Source of the DNA: an uncultured Spirochaetaceae bacterium
GTDB lineage: Bacteria > Spirochaetota > Spirochaetia > Treponematales > Treponemataceae
Assembly (NCBI GenBank): GCA_902797305.1
Contig: CADBSK010000015.1
Coordinates: 62,001 to 126,000 of the forward strand
Reading direction: 5' to 3'
Length of the DNA stretch: 64,000 nucleotides
The notes under the pieces were generated by a model that was given only the letters and a program-made list of their open reading frames with translations, did no database searches and had not been told where the DNA came from. The translations under genes and the position numbers were made by a program. Positions within the stretch are counted from its first letter, which is position 1, and each line of letters starts with the position of its first letter. Below are positions 42,438 through 53,200 of the stretch, in pieces.

Positions 42438-43388
42438 ATGAAACAGACCTATAACGATAGTAATTATATTAAAAGAAAAAGTTTATTTATCCCGATTCTT
42501 ATTGTTAGTATTTTCTTTGTTTTATTTATTGTTGTAGGCAGTATTTTCCTTACAAGATATTTTCATAAAAAAGCACTTAATTCACCGACATCAAAGGCTC
42601 TTGCTGCAAGCTGGAAAGTATACGATTACGATAAAGTTTATGAACTTAGCCGCCAGATGCTGGAGACAAATCCTTTTAATAATATTGCCCTTGTTTACCA
42701 TGGCTATTCAAGTTTTTATCTCGCAGTTTCTCAATTAGACAATTCAACTTCACAGAATTATCTTGATGAAGCAATAAATTCTCTCAGACTTGCCCTGGTT
42801 AATTGCAAAAAATCTATTTATCCGCAAATAAACTACATGCTTGGTAAATCATATTTTTATAAAAATACGGTTACATCTTACTATTATGCTGATCTTGCTG
42901 TAAAATATTTAAAAGAAGCTCAGAATACAGGTTATAAAGCAAACGACATTCCGGAGTATTTAGGATTAACTTACGCTTCTCTTGGAATGACTATGGAAAG
43001 TATTTCTGCTTTTACAGAAGCTTTAATAATCCGCGAGTCTGATTCTTTGCTTCTTTCAATTGCAGAACAATATTATAAAGCTGGTCAACCTACGCCTGCA
43101 AAACAATATTTGTTTAGAATTATTAAGGATTGTGAAAACGAAGAACTTGTTTTTAAAAGCAGGATTCTTCTTGGAACAATATACATCGATGAAAAAAAAT
43201 ATGCTGAAGCCAGAAATGAATTTGAAAGTGTTTTAAAAAACAATCCAAATTCTGCTGACGCTTACTATGGACTTGGTGTAATATATGAGAAGCAAGGTGA
43301 TTTGGTAAAAGCCCGGGCTGAATGGCGTAAAGCTCTTAGACTTCAGGTTAACCACGCTGGTGCTCTCGCAAAAATAGCTGAATATTAA
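42438..43388 (+). CDS. Membrane-anchored TPR protein
   Basis: 316 residues. An N-terminal transmembrane segment (LFIPILIVSIFFVLFIVVGSI, residues about 17-40) is followed by a TPR array to the end, with clear units such as ADAYYGLGVIYEKQGDLVKARAEWRKAL near 280-307. It should face the periplasm or the cytoplasm from one anchor; topology is unresolved. It lies just before mreB with 13 bases between, so a link to the rod complex is a fair guess. I use ATG 42438; the TTG at 42432 is possible but no good ribosome-binding site supports either. Confidence 0.82.
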   Translation: MKQTYNDSNYIKRKSLFIPILIVSIFFVLFIVVGSIFLTRYFHKKALNSPTSKALAASWKVYDYDKVYELSRQMLETNPFNNIALVYHGYSSFYLAVSQLDNSTSQNYLDEAINSLRLALVNCKKSIYPQINYMLGKSYFYKNTVTSYYYADLAVKYLKEAQNTGYKANDIPEYLGLTYASLGMTMESISAFTEALIIRESDSLLLSIAEQYYKAGQPTPAKQYLFRIIKDCENEELVFKSRILLGTIYIDEKKYAEARNEFESVLKNNPNSADAYYGLGVIYEKQGDLVKARAEWRKALRLQVNHAGALAKIAEY

Positions 43389-43401
43389 TCCGGGAGGATT
43401 T

Positions 43402-44439
43402 ATGGGATTTTTTGACAGATTTTCCACAGATATAGGTATTGATCTTGGAACTTGTAACACACTTATTTATGTAAGAGGAAAGGGTATTGTTATTAACGAA
43501 CCTTCTGTAGTCGCAGTTGAAAAAGGAACAAAACGTATTGTTGCCGTTGGTGGTGAAGCAAAAAACATGCTTGAAAAAACACCTAGCAACATCATGGCTA
43601 TCAGACCTCTGGCAGATGGTGTAATTTCTGATATAGACAGCTGCGAACGAATGATAAAATATTTTATTCAAAAAATAACACCTAAACATCAGTTTATAAA
43701 ATCAACTCGTATGAAGATTGGTATTCCATCTTGTGTTACAGAAGTTGAACGTCGTGCTGTAATTGAAGCAGCATTAAAAGCTGGTGCAAAAGAAGTTGAA
43801 GTTATTGAAGAATCGAAAGCCGCTGCAATTGGTGCAAAGATTCCTATTTTTGAACCTGCAGGTCATATGATTTGTGATATTGGTGGTGGTACTGCTGAAA
43901 TTTCTGTAATTTCTTTAGGCGGTATGGTTGTCACAAGTTCAATTCGTGTAGGTGGCGATAAATTTAATGATGCTATTGTAAAGCATGTTAAGAGTGTTCA
44001 TAACTTGATTATTGGACGACAGGCTGCTGAACGTCTAAAGATTCAAATCGGAAACGCAGCTCCTGATAAAACAATTGAAAAAATGGAATTAAAGGGTACT
44101 GATGCAATTACAGGGCTTCCTCGCCGATTGGAAATTGATAGTGTTGAAGTTCGAGAAGCATTAAAAGAGCCTGTAAAAATGATTGTTGAAGAAATCAAAA
44201 ATGTAATCAGTCAGACTCCTCCTGAACTTGCATCTGACATTATCGATCGCGGTATCGTTATGACAGGTGGTGGTTCTATGCTCAAAGGTCTTCCTAAGTT
44301 AATTTCAAAAGAAACAGGTGTACCTGTTATTCTTGTAGAAAATCCTCTGGAATGTGTTGCTCTTGGAGCTGGTGAAGCATTTGAATTATTCAAAGACATG
44401 TCTTCTGACCGTTCAATCTACGATAGTCTTAACGAATAG
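43402..44439 (+). CDS. mreB: Rod-shape determining protein MreB
   Basis: 345 residues, the standard size. The actin-like phosphate loops are IGIDLGTCNTLIYVRGKG (residues about 11-28) and DIGGGTAEISVISLGG (near 159-174); VMTGGGSMLKGLPKLI lies near 290. MreB polymerises on the inner membrane and guides side-wall synthesis through MreC, MreD, PBP2 and RodA, all encoded next in order. A strong GGGAGG ribosome-binding site precedes ATG. The cluster mreB-mreC-mreD-pbp2-rodA is the same as in other treponemes. Confidence 0.97.
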   Translation: MGFFDRFSTDIGIDLGTCNTLIYVRGKGIVINEPSVVAVEKGTKRIVAVGGEAKNMLEKTPSNIMAIRPLADGVISDIDSCERMIKYFIQKITPKHQFIKSTRMKIGIPSCVTEVERRAVIEAALKAGAKEVEVIEESKAAAIGAKIPIFEPAGHMICDIGGGTAEISVISLGGMVVTSSIRVGGDKFNDAIVKHVKSVHNLIIGRQAAERLKIQIGNAAPDKTIEKMELKGTDAITGLPRRLEIDSVEVREALKEPVKMIVEEIKNVISQTPPELASDIIDRGIVMTGGGSMLKGLPKLISKETGVPVILVENPLECVALGAGEAFELFKDMSSDRSIYDSLNE

Positions 44440-44448
44440 TGTACCATA

Positions 44449-45312
44449 ATGGCAAAGCCTAAGTTTTCATTTAAATTTAAGTTTCCTGAATTCATTCTCC
44501 TGATTTTAATTTTAATATCAGGAGTAATGCTTGCATTTAGTTCAGGTAGTTTTGTTCTCAATTTTAAGAAAATTGGTTTTTCTATTTTTTCTACAATAGA
44601 AAGTGGAATTCATTCTGTTGTAAAAGGTGTTGGTGATACCTTTGGAGCTGTTAGAGAACTAAGTCATCTCAAGAAAGATTATGAAGAACTTACCAAAAAA
44701 CTTGAGAATTATGAACAGATGCAGCGTTCAAATGCTGATATTAGAAAGGAAAACGAAAGATTAAAAGAACAATTAGGTTTTTCAACATCGTTAGATGAAA
44801 AAAATATTCCTGCTCAAATTATTGCACGAGAAACAGATAATATAAATGCTTATATTACAATAAATAAAGGTTCTTTACAGGGTATCAGGAAAAATATGCC
44901 TGTAATTGCTTTACAGCAGGGAACCAGCGGTCTGGTAGGTAAAATAGTTCAGGTTGGATTAACTACCAGCGTAATTATGCCTATCTACAATCAACAGTGC
45001 GTAGTTTCTGCGAGAATGCAAAATACAAGAGATTTAGGACTTGTATATGGAATTGGTTCTGAAGAATCTCCGCTCCTTATGAAGCATATACGTAAACGAG
45101 TGTTAGATGAGCTTCATTATGGAGATGTTGTAGTTACTTCTGGTGAAAATAATAACTATATGAGTGATTTACCAATTGGTTCAATCTCTAAAATCTCTGT
45201 TGTTGATTACAATTCTTCACTTGATATTGAATTAACTCCAATTATTGATTTTTCTAAGTTAGAAACTGTAATTGTTGTAAATCTTTATGAAATTAATGAT
45301 ACAAGGAAGTAA
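44449..45312 (+). CDS. mreC: Rod-shape determining protein MreC
   Basis: 287 residues. A transmembrane segment at about 14-35, then a coiled coil (ELSHLKKDYEELTKKLENYEQM, residues about 67-100), then the beta-rich MreC core with VVTSGENNNYMSDLPIGSISKI near 230-250. MreC is periplasmic and activates PBP2. It starts 9 bases after mreB. Length and order are typical. Confidence 0.93.
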   Translation: MAKPKFSFKFKFPEFILLILILISGVMLAFSSGSFVLNFKKIGFSIFSTIESGIHSVVKGVGDTFGAVRELSHLKKDYEELTKKLENYEQMQRSNADIRKENERLKEQLGFSTSLDEKNIPAQIIARETDNINAYITINKGSLQGIRKNMPVIALQQGTSGLVGKIVQVGLTTSVIMPIYNQQCVVSARMQNTRDLGLVYGIGSEESPLLMKHIRKRVLDELHYGDVVVTSGENNNYMSDLPIGSISKISVVDYNSSLDIELTPIIDFSKLETVIVVNLYEINDTRK

Positions 45313-45314
45313 TA

Positions 45315-45824
45315 ATGATTAAGTCGTATTCGATTTCTGCACTGATTTTGCTGATTGTAACATTAATTGAAACTGCAATATTGTCAAATATAACAATTTT
45401 GCCTGCTGTTCCTGATTTAATTTTGATTTGTGTTATTTATTTTTCATTATTAAATGGAAAGATGTATGGCGAAGCAACAGGTTTTGTTTCCGGTCTTTTT
45501 TTAGATTTTTTATCCGGAGCTCCTTTTGGTTTTAATTGTTTATTCAGGACTGTAATGGGATATATTGCGGGCTCTTTATATGGATTTGTTAATTATTCAG
45601 GTTTTGTAATTCCGATGGTGATGGGTGCTGTAGGAACTATAATTAAAGCTTTTTTAATCTGGATAATTTCGCTGTTTTTCCCGAGTTTTGTATACACTTA
45701 CACAATTATCTCGATACCATTTTTATTTGAACTTATTTTGAATTCTCTTTTAACTCCGTTTATTTTTAAGTTATTAAATGTTTTTTCTAGAACTCTTTCA
45801 GTTCGATCGGAGGAAATCTTTTAA
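45315..45824 (+). CDS. mreD: Rod-shape determining protein MreD
   Basis: 169 residues with about five hydrophobic segments and the MreD signature GFVSGLFLDFLSGAPFGFNCLFRTVMGYIAG (residues about 56-86). It is an inner-membrane component of the elongasome. It begins 2 bases after mreC and shares a base with the pbp2 start (TAATG at 45822). Confidence 0.9.
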   Translation: MIKSYSISALILLIVTLIETAILSNITILPAVPDLILICVIYFSLLNGKMYGEATGFVSGLFLDFLSGAPFGFNCLFRTVMGYIAGSLYGFVNYSGFVIPMVMGAVGTIIKAFLIWIISLFFPSFVYTYTIISIPFLFELILNSLLTPFIFKLLNVFSRTLSVRSEEIF

Positions 45825-47710
45825 TGGGACTTAGAAGAAGAATCAGTTCTATAAAAAATTCCTCTCTGGATAAGAATGCTCATGTTTATATACTTGGCAT
45901 TTTTATTGTTTTCTCGTTTTTAATTTACTTTTACAGACTTTTTACTTTACAGGTAATTCTTGGAAATGAATATCGTTCTAAATCCAAAACAATTTCCAGT
46001 CAGGTAAGTACTATTCCAGCTCAGCGGGGAGAAATTTTTGACCGCAATGCAACTCTCCCTATGGTAGTTAATACGGACTCTTTTGCGGTGGAATTAACAC
46101 CTGGTGAAATACCTTCTGGGTATTACGATACGGTTGCAAATAAACTTGCCGGTTATCTTGGAATTAGTAAACTCGATATTGACCGAAAAGTTCCAAAAAA
46201 TGTACGAAGATCATATTCTTCAATACAAATCAGATCTAATGTTCCATTTGCAGTGATTTCAAATATTGCTGAAAATATTACAGATTTACCAGGGGTTTCC
46301 TGGGTTTCTAAACCTATAAGAAATTATCATGAAACAGGTTCTCTTTCTCATGTAATCGGATATGTAGGTGATATTACACGTGAAGAAATGAATGTAATGT
46401 ACAATAAAGGGTACACACATAAATCGATTGTCGGAAAAACTGGTATAGAAAAACAATACGATTCATTATTACAGGGTGTTCCTGGACGAGAATCTAGAAC
46501 TGTCGATGTAAGAGGTCGTATTATTTCTGATACTCCTATTATAGATCCTCCAAAAATGGGAAAGAATCTTGTATTGACAATTGACACAAATATACAAACT
46601 CTTGCCGAAAAAACTTTGGGAAGCAGGGTAGGGGCGATTGTTGTTTTAAAGCCATCTAATGGAGAAGTTCTTGCGATGGTTTCTTATCCTTACTTTGATC
46701 CTAATATGTTTAATACAGATGAAGCTGGTGAATATTATCAGACATTAATTGAGGATAATAAAAAACAACCTCTTGTAAACCGTTGTGTTAATGCTGTTTA
46801 TCCACCTGCTTCAACATTTAAAATTGTAATGTCTACTGCAATGCTTGCAGAAAATTCTTTTCCTTCTAACAAAAAAATTGAATGTAAAGGTGAAATTAAT
46901 TACGGAAATCGTATTTTCCACTGTCACGTTCATAAGCCTGGGCATGGTTGGCTTGATTTAAAGAATGGGTTGGCTCAGTCTTGTGATGTTTATTACTGGA
47001 TAATTGGTAGAGATAATTTAGGTATTTCAAAAATTGCTTCTTACGCTCGTGATTTTGGGTTTGGTCAGCCTACAGGAATCGATTTACCTAGCCAGTTATC
47101 AGGGTTTGTTCCAACTGCAGAGTGGAAAGAACGTCGATTCCATGAAAAGTGGTTAGGTGGAGATACCATGTCTGCTTCTATTGGACAGGGATATACTCTT
47201 GCAACACCATTACATGTTGCAGATATGATGGCCATGGTATGCAATGAAGGTGTAATTTATAAACCTCATCTTTTAAAAGAAGTTAGAGATCCTGTAACAA
47301 ACGAAGTTATTGATGAAATAAAGCCTGAGGTGCTTGTTAAGTCTGATATTCCAAAAGAAGTTTGGAAAGAAGTTCAGGAAGATTTGCGCTATACAATCAC
47401 AGATGGTACACCTCAATATCCGATGCATAATAAGATTGTAAAATCTGCCGGAAAGACAGGTACTGCCGAGGTAGCTCAATACAAAAAAAGCTGGCATTCC
47501 TGGATGGTTGCATACGCACCATATGACGCCCCTGTAGAAGATCAGGTTGTCGTAGCAACTTTAGTTGAAGCTTGTAATCCATGGGAATGGTGGGCTCCAT
47601 ATGCCACAAACATTGTCATTCAGGGAATTTTTGCTAAACAGTCATATGAAGAAGCAATGGAAGCCTTAGGCTTCAAGTATTTGATGAAAAATGGAAACAG
47701 GCAGGAATAA
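45824..47710 (+). CDS. mrdA: Penicillin-binding protein 2 (elongasome transpeptidase)
   Basis: 628 residues, class B PBP. An N-terminal anchor (residues about 23-43) leads to the dimerisation domain (QRGEIFDRNATLPM) and the transpeptidase domain with the three active-site motifs: STFK (YPPASTFKIVMS, near 330), SCD (QSCDVYYW, near 387) and KTG (SAGKTGTAEV, near 545). It cross-links peptidoglycan during side-wall growth with RodA. It is the target of beta-lactams such as mecillinam in other bacteria. It begins within the mreD stop codon. Confidence 0.95.
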   Translation: MGLRRRISSIKNSSLDKNAHVYILGIFIVFSFLIYFYRLFTLQVILGNEYRSKSKTISSQVSTIPAQRGEIFDRNATLPMVVNTDSFAVELTPGEIPSGYYDTVANKLAGYLGISKLDIDRKVPKNVRRSYSSIQIRSNVPFAVISNIAENITDLPGVSWVSKPIRNYHETGSLSHVIGYVGDITREEMNVMYNKGYTHKSIVGKTGIEKQYDSLLQGVPGRESRTVDVRGRIISDTPIIDPPKMGKNLVLTIDTNIQTLAEKTLGSRVGAIVVLKPSNGEVLAMVSYPYFDPNMFNTDEAGEYYQTLIEDNKKQPLVNRCVNAVYPPASTFKIVMSTAMLAENSFPSNKKIECKGEINYGNRIFHCHVHKPGHGWLDLKNGLAQSCDVYYWIIGRDNLGISKIASYARDFGFGQPTGIDLPSQLSGFVPTAEWKERRFHEKWLGGDTMSASIGQGYTLATPLHVADMMAMVCNEGVIYKPHLLKEVRDPVTNEVIDEIKPEVLVKSDIPKEVWKEVQEDLRYTITDGTPQYPMHNKIVKSAGKTGTAEVAQYKKSWHSWMVAYAPYDAPVEDQVVVATLVEACNPWEWWAPYATNIVIQGIFAKQSYEEAMEALGFKYLMKNGNRQE

Positions 47711-47713
47711 TGT

Positions 47714-49033
47714 ATGAAGACTAGAATTTTATCTTCCTTTGATTTTGTATTACTTTCTTGTACTCTGATTCTAGTTTCACTGGGAATAGCGTTTATTTAT
47801 TCTTCAGGAGTTAATTCCGATGGTGTTTTGGTAACAAATGAATATATAAAACAAATAATATGGGGCAGTGTAGGGCTTGTTTTTATGTTCGGCACTGCAA
47901 TCATTGATTATCGAAAAGTAAAAAGATTTTCTGTATGGTTGTTTTGGGGAAGTATCTTTCTGTTATTAATAACCCTTGTTCCTTTTATCGGAAGAAAAGT
48001 TAATGGAGCCAGAAGCTGGCTTGGAATTGGTGATATTGGTTTTCAGCCTTCGGAATTTGGAAAGATTTGTTTTATTTTTATGCTTGCAAAATATCTGGAT
48101 GATTCAGAAAATGAAAATCCTTTGAAACGATTTTTAGTTGCAATTGCTATTTTTCTTGTACCTTTTGGATTGATTTTAGTTCAACCTGACATGGGTTCTG
48201 CTACAGTATATATTCCAATATTTATTATAATGTGTTTTTCCTCTGGAATTCCTATTAGATTTATCATGTTTTTACTTGGTGTCGGAACTTCCATGATTGT
48301 TTTTACGATTCTTCCTGTTTGGAATGAATATATCGCTCATAATTCTGTTGCAATAATAGCCGTATTAACGAATTTTAAATTAAAGTTAGTTTTGCTTCTT
48401 GCTTTTATTACAATTTTTGCAATTGCTTTAATTGTCCGCCTGTATTTTCACGGCCCTAAATATTATTACTGGATAGCATTTATTTTTTTAATCCTTTCTA
48501 TCGGATTATTGATGTCATCCTTTGCTGCAAAATTTCTTAAAGATTATCAGATTAAACGATTGATTATCTTTATGGATCCAAATGTAGATCCGTTAGGGGC
48601 TGGTTGGAACATTATTCAATCTAAAATTGCAATTGGTTCTGGTGGCTGGTTTGGACGTTCGTATTTACATGGAACTCAAAGTCATTATCGATTTTTACCT
48701 CAACAATCTACCGACTTTATTTTTAGTATTCTATCAGAAGAACTTGGTTTTATCGGCGGATTTATAGTTTTTATTTTGTATTTTGTAATTATGTTTAGAA
48801 TTCTCATTATTATTAAAAATACTTCAAACAGATTTGGTATGTATATTGCAAGTGGTATTCTTGGAATGTTTATTATCCACTTTTTTATCAATGTTGGAAT
48901 GGTTATGGGAATTATGCCAATTACAGGTATTCCATTATTATTCTTGTCTTATGGTGGTTCTTCACTTTTAACCGCTATGTCATGTATAGGAATTTTAATG
49001 AGCATCAATTCAAGAAAGCTAGACTTTATCTAA
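47714..49033 (+). CDS. rodA: Rod-shape SEDS glycosyltransferase RodA
   Basis: 439 residues with about ten transmembrane segments. It has conserved SEDS features: GARSWLGIGDIGFQPSEFGKI (near 95-116), LVQPDMGSATV (near 155), GSGGWFGRSYLHGTQSHYRFLPQQSTDFIFS (near 310-340) and the C-terminal ITGIPLLFLSYGGSSLL. RodA polymerises glycan strands with PBP2. It is a little longer than the usual 370-420. It closes the mre-rod operon. Confidence 0.95.
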   Translation: MKTRILSSFDFVLLSCTLILVSLGIAFIYSSGVNSDGVLVTNEYIKQIIWGSVGLVFMFGTAIIDYRKVKRFSVWLFWGSIFLLLITLVPFIGRKVNGARSWLGIGDIGFQPSEFGKICFIFMLAKYLDDSENENPLKRFLVAIAIFLVPFGLILVQPDMGSATVYIPIFIIMCFSSGIPIRFIMFLLGVGTSMIVFTILPVWNEYIAHNSVAIIAVLTNFKLKLVLLLAFITIFAIALIVRLYFHGPKYYYWIAFIFLILSIGLLMSSFAAKFLKDYQIKRLIIFMDPNVDPLGAGWNIIQSKIAIGSGGWFGRSYLHGTQSHYRFLPQQSTDFIFSILSEELGFIGGFIVFILYFVIMFRILIIIKNTSNRFGMYIASGILGMFIIHFFINVGMVMGIMPITGIPLLFLSYGGSSLLTAMSCIGILMSINSRKLDFI

Positions 49034-49077
49034 GATTACCTTCTATAATGCATATTCTGTCTACCAAATTGATTTTT

Positions 49078-50247
49078 TTACATTATTTCCAGTAAAAATT
49101 TATTTAAATAAAGTATCCCTGTTTTTGTAAGCGAATACTGCACGCTTTTATCAGAATTAATCGATATTTGCGCTTTGCCTTCTTTTTCCCATTTTTCAAA
49201 TAGTTTTATAACATTTTGTGAAAGTTCAATTTGAAATCTTTTTTTATATTCAGTTGCATTTATTCCTTTTAATGTTCTTAGTCCCATCATTAAAAATTCA
49301 AATTCTTCTGTTTTTGTATCTATTTCTTCAACTTGTTGTGTTTGTTCTATATCATTATGTGTGTCACTATTCCAGACAGATATATATTTATTCAGTTCTG
49401 GGATGTTTGTTATTCTTATAGATTTTTTATTTGTATAATAAATCGTTCCTGTGGCTCCGCATCCACATCCAATGTAGTTTTGTAAAGACCAGTAAACAAG
49501 ATTGTGTTTGCAAAATTTATCATTCTTACAAAAATTAGAAACTTCATATTGATTAAATCCATTTTTTTCAAGGAAATTTCTTCCTTCTATCCAGAGTTCA
49601 TCAGCCTTATCAAAATCATAGTGTATTTTTCCAGAATTGATTTTATTGTCTAATGGAGTCCCTTCTTCTATTGTAAGTGCGTACATTGAAATATGATGGA
49701 TTTTGTAATTCATTAATGTTTTTAAGTTCTGTAAAAAATCATCTTTTGTTTGTTCAGGAAGTCCGCTAATCAGGTCGACAGAAAAATCTCCTTTCCAATA
49801 TTGATTAATTATATTTAGTGCATTTATGACTTGTTCTCCAGAGCTTCGCCTGTGTACTTGTTTTAAGACATTATTTTGTAATGATTGAATTCCACAGGAT
49901 AGTCTTGTTATAGAAAGAGTATTATATGTTTCAATTAATTCTTTTGTTACATCATCAGGATTTACTTCTATGGTACATTCTGATATTTGTTTCTGTCCGG
50001 TAAGATAGATACAATCGAAGATTTTTTTTAACTGAGAATAGGATAATAAACTTGGAGTGCCTCCACCAATATAAACTGTTTCCCATTCTGTGATCGAATA
50101 ATTCTCGATTTTATATTTAATCTCGTTACAGAGAGCATCTACATAATCATCCGGTACACAAGCTTTTCCACAGCCGATACTAAAAAAATCGCAGTAATCA
50201 CATTTTGAGATACAATATGGAATATGTATATATAGAGAACAATTCAT
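49078..50247 (-). CDS. hemW: HemW-like radical-SAM protein (heme chaperone)
   Basis: 389 residues. C-x3-C-x2-C is present as CISKCDYC near residues 12-19, with YIHIP before it, and the radical-SAM SAM-binding YIGGGTPSLL near 60. The C-terminal half has the HemW domain with MGLRTLKGI and GYGAGA-like GCGCGATG. These proteins are often misnamed coproporphyrinogen oxidase; HemW binds heme and delivers it. Its start overlaps the mfd stop by one base, so hemW is probably translated after mfd. No heme gene is nearby. Confidence 0.83.
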   Translation of the reverse strand: MNCSLYIHIPYCISKCDYCDFFSIGCGKACVPDDYVDALCNEIKYKIENYSITEWETVYIGGGTPSLLSYSQLKKIFDCIYLTGQKQISECTIEVNPDDVTKELIETYNTLSITRLSCGIQSLQNNVLKQVHRRSSGEQVINALNIINQYWKGDFSVDLISGLPEQTKDDFLQNLKTLMNYKIHHISMYALTIEEGTPLDNKINSGKIHYDFDKADELWIEGRNFLEKNGFNQYEVSNFCKNDKFCKHNLVYWSLQNYIGCGCGATGTIYYTNKKSIRITNIPELNKYISVWNSDTHNDIEQTQQVEEIDTKTEEFEFLMMGLRTLKGINATEYKKRFQIELSQNVIKLFEKWEKEGKAQISINSDKSVQYSLTKTGILYLNKFLLEIM

Positions 50248-53200
50248 CAGGCAATTTTTTCCAGTTTTTCTTTTATAAATTCGCTCTTTTCTTTGAGACC
50301 TATTTTTCCAGCATTTAATAAAATCATATTAGGCTTAGAAGGATCGAGTTTAACAGTTCCTGCAGATTCCGTAATAAGTTTTAATACTTTGTTTACATTT
50401 ATATCAGAAACTTTTGCAAATTCTACTGATATTACGCCCTGTCTTTCTTTTATCGTAGAAATATTTAACTTGCGGCAGAGAATTCTGATTTTTGCAAGGG
50501 ATAACAAACTGGAAACTTCTTCAGGTACAGGTCCAAATCGATCCAGTAATTCAAGATATATTCCATCAAGCTCATCATCACTTTGAATTGCAGCAATTTT
50601 TTTGTAAATTTCCATTTTTGTCTGAGGGTTTTGAACATAAGAATCTGGAATAAAGCCTGTATATTCAAGCTCCATCAAGGTTTCAGGAGTTGTTTTAAAG
50701 TCATCTTGAGCCATAAGGCGATTAACTGCTTCGTTAAGAAGTTTTACATATAAATCGAAACCTACAGAATAAACGCTTCCTGACTGATCTCGTCCTAAAA
50801 GATTGCCAGCTCCTCGAATTTCCATATCTTTCATAGCGATTTTAAAACCGCTTCCTAATTCCGTAAAATCGCTGATAACTTGGAGTCGTTTCATTGCAAC
50901 TTCACTTAATGATTTATTTCCTGGATAAAGCAAATATGCGTAGGCTTTTCTATCGCTTCGGCCTACTCGTCCCCTTAACTGATATAATTGGGAAATACCA
51001 TACATATCTGCACGATCAATAATAATCGTATTTACATTTGGAATATCGATTCCGTTTTCAATAATTGTCGTTGCAACAAGAATATGAAAGCCACCCATTT
51101 TAAAACGTCTAAAAATATCGTCCAGCTGGTCACTTGTCATCTGACCATGAGCAACATCAATCATCATTTCTGGAAGAAGTCTTTCAAGCTTAATTCGAGT
51201 TTCGTTTAGCGATTCAACACGATTATGAAGATAAAAAACTTGACCACCCCGCTCTACTTCTTTTCTTATTGCTGCGCATACTCTTTCATCACTGTATGCG
51301 TCAATTACGGTTTCAATAGGTTTACGGATTTGAGGAGGTGTTGTTAATAAACTCATATCACGAATTTTTAGTAAACTCATGTGCAAAGTTCTTGGAATTG
51401 GAGTTGCGGACATTGCAAGACAGTCGATATTGTTTTTTAATTCTTTTAGTTTTTCTTTGTCCTTAACTCCAAAACGTTGTTCTTCGTCAATAATCATAAG
51501 ACCTAAATTTTTAAATATTACATCTTTTTGAATAATACGATGAGTTCCAACTAAAATGTCAATTTGACCTTCCTGGAGTTTTTTTAGTATTTTCTTTTGT
51601 TCTGCAGGAGTTACGAATCTGGACATATGTGCAATTTTTACAGGGAAATTGTTAAATCGTTCCAGACAGGTTTCATAATGCTGTTCTGCAAGAATTGTTG
51701 TTGGAGCAAGGAATGCAACTTGTTTTCCACCTAAAACTGCCTTAAATGCGGCTCTCATTGCAATTTCGGTTTTACCATATCCAACATCGCCACAAACCAG
51801 GCGGTCCATTGGAACTGGTTTTTCCATATCTTCTTTTATTTCTTTTGTAACTGTAATTTGATCAGGAGTATCTTCGTATGGAAAAGCTGCTTCAAAGGTT
51901 GTTTGCCATTCTGTATCTTTTGGGAACGGAAAGCCTCGAGCCGCTTTGCGACGGGAATAAAGGTCAATCAATTTTTGTGCTAAATCTTCTACTGCTTTTT
52001 TTACTTTTGATTTTCGGTTTTCCCAGGCCTTACTTCCTATTCTGTCCAGATGAGGAGCTTCTCCTTCGTTTCCAATATATCTTTGAACGAGGTTTACCTG
52101 TTCAATGGGAACAAAAATAAATTCTTCATCTGCGTATTCAAGTTTTATGTAATCCCGTTCATTTCCCATTGCTTTGACGCGTTCGATTCCTTTAAATAGA
52201 CCGATTCCGTAGTTTACATGGACAATAAAATCGCCGGGATTTAAGTCAACAAAAGTATCAATTACCTGGCTTTTTGCTTTATGAATAGATTTTGGAATAT
52301 ATTTTTTTCGTCCAAAGATTTCGTTTTCCTGTATAACCTTAATTTTAATCTCTGGGATTGAAAATCCTTCTGAAATTGCGCTTCCGAAAACATGAACCGG
52401 ATTGTTATCAGTTCTGGTATATTCTTTTAAGATTTCCTCAATACGAAGTGCCTGATTTTCGTTATCAGCAAATATAAAAATATCCCAGCCATCTTTCTGT
52501 AAGTTTTCCAGTTCTTCTTTAAGATAATTAAAATTTCCAAAATAACTTTGAGAAGGCTCGGCTTCAATCTGAATTTGAGTTATTTCCTGTTCTTTTTTAT
52601 CTGTCAAAATTGTTTTTAATTCGATTTTTCTTTCTATTCTATTGAGCAATTGGTCAAATTCAAAAGAAATTTCGTTTGGTGGAAGGACAGGAAGTTCTGT
52701 TCTGGCTTTTTTGTACATTCCCATGTTTTCACGATTGTTGCTTTCCTGTGCATTCTGAAGTCTGTCAAAATCGTAGAAAAATACGGTTGTGTTCTCGTCA
52801 AAATAATCTAAAATAGAATACTGTTTATTCCACAATACCGGATAAAATAATTCTTCGCCTTCTGAATATCCATTTTGACTTAATTCAGAAAGCATTTTTT
52901 CTTTAAAAAGTTTTGCCTGCTCTGTAAAAGGAATTTTTATAGTATTTGTGGATTCAGATTCTTCGTTTAATTTTTCTTTTAAGGTTGAAAGTAACTCGTC
53001 TGTCCATATTACTTCCTTCATAGGATAAATTAAAAGTTTATCCTGGCTTTTTAGCGTAGTTTGGGTAATCGGATCAAAAGTTTTAATATTTTCTATTGTA
53101 TCAAAATCAAAAATAATACGGTTTGCACTTTCTGCTTCAGGAAGAAATATGTCTAATACCTCTCCCCTAAGGCTAAATTCCCCTCTTACAGATACTTTTG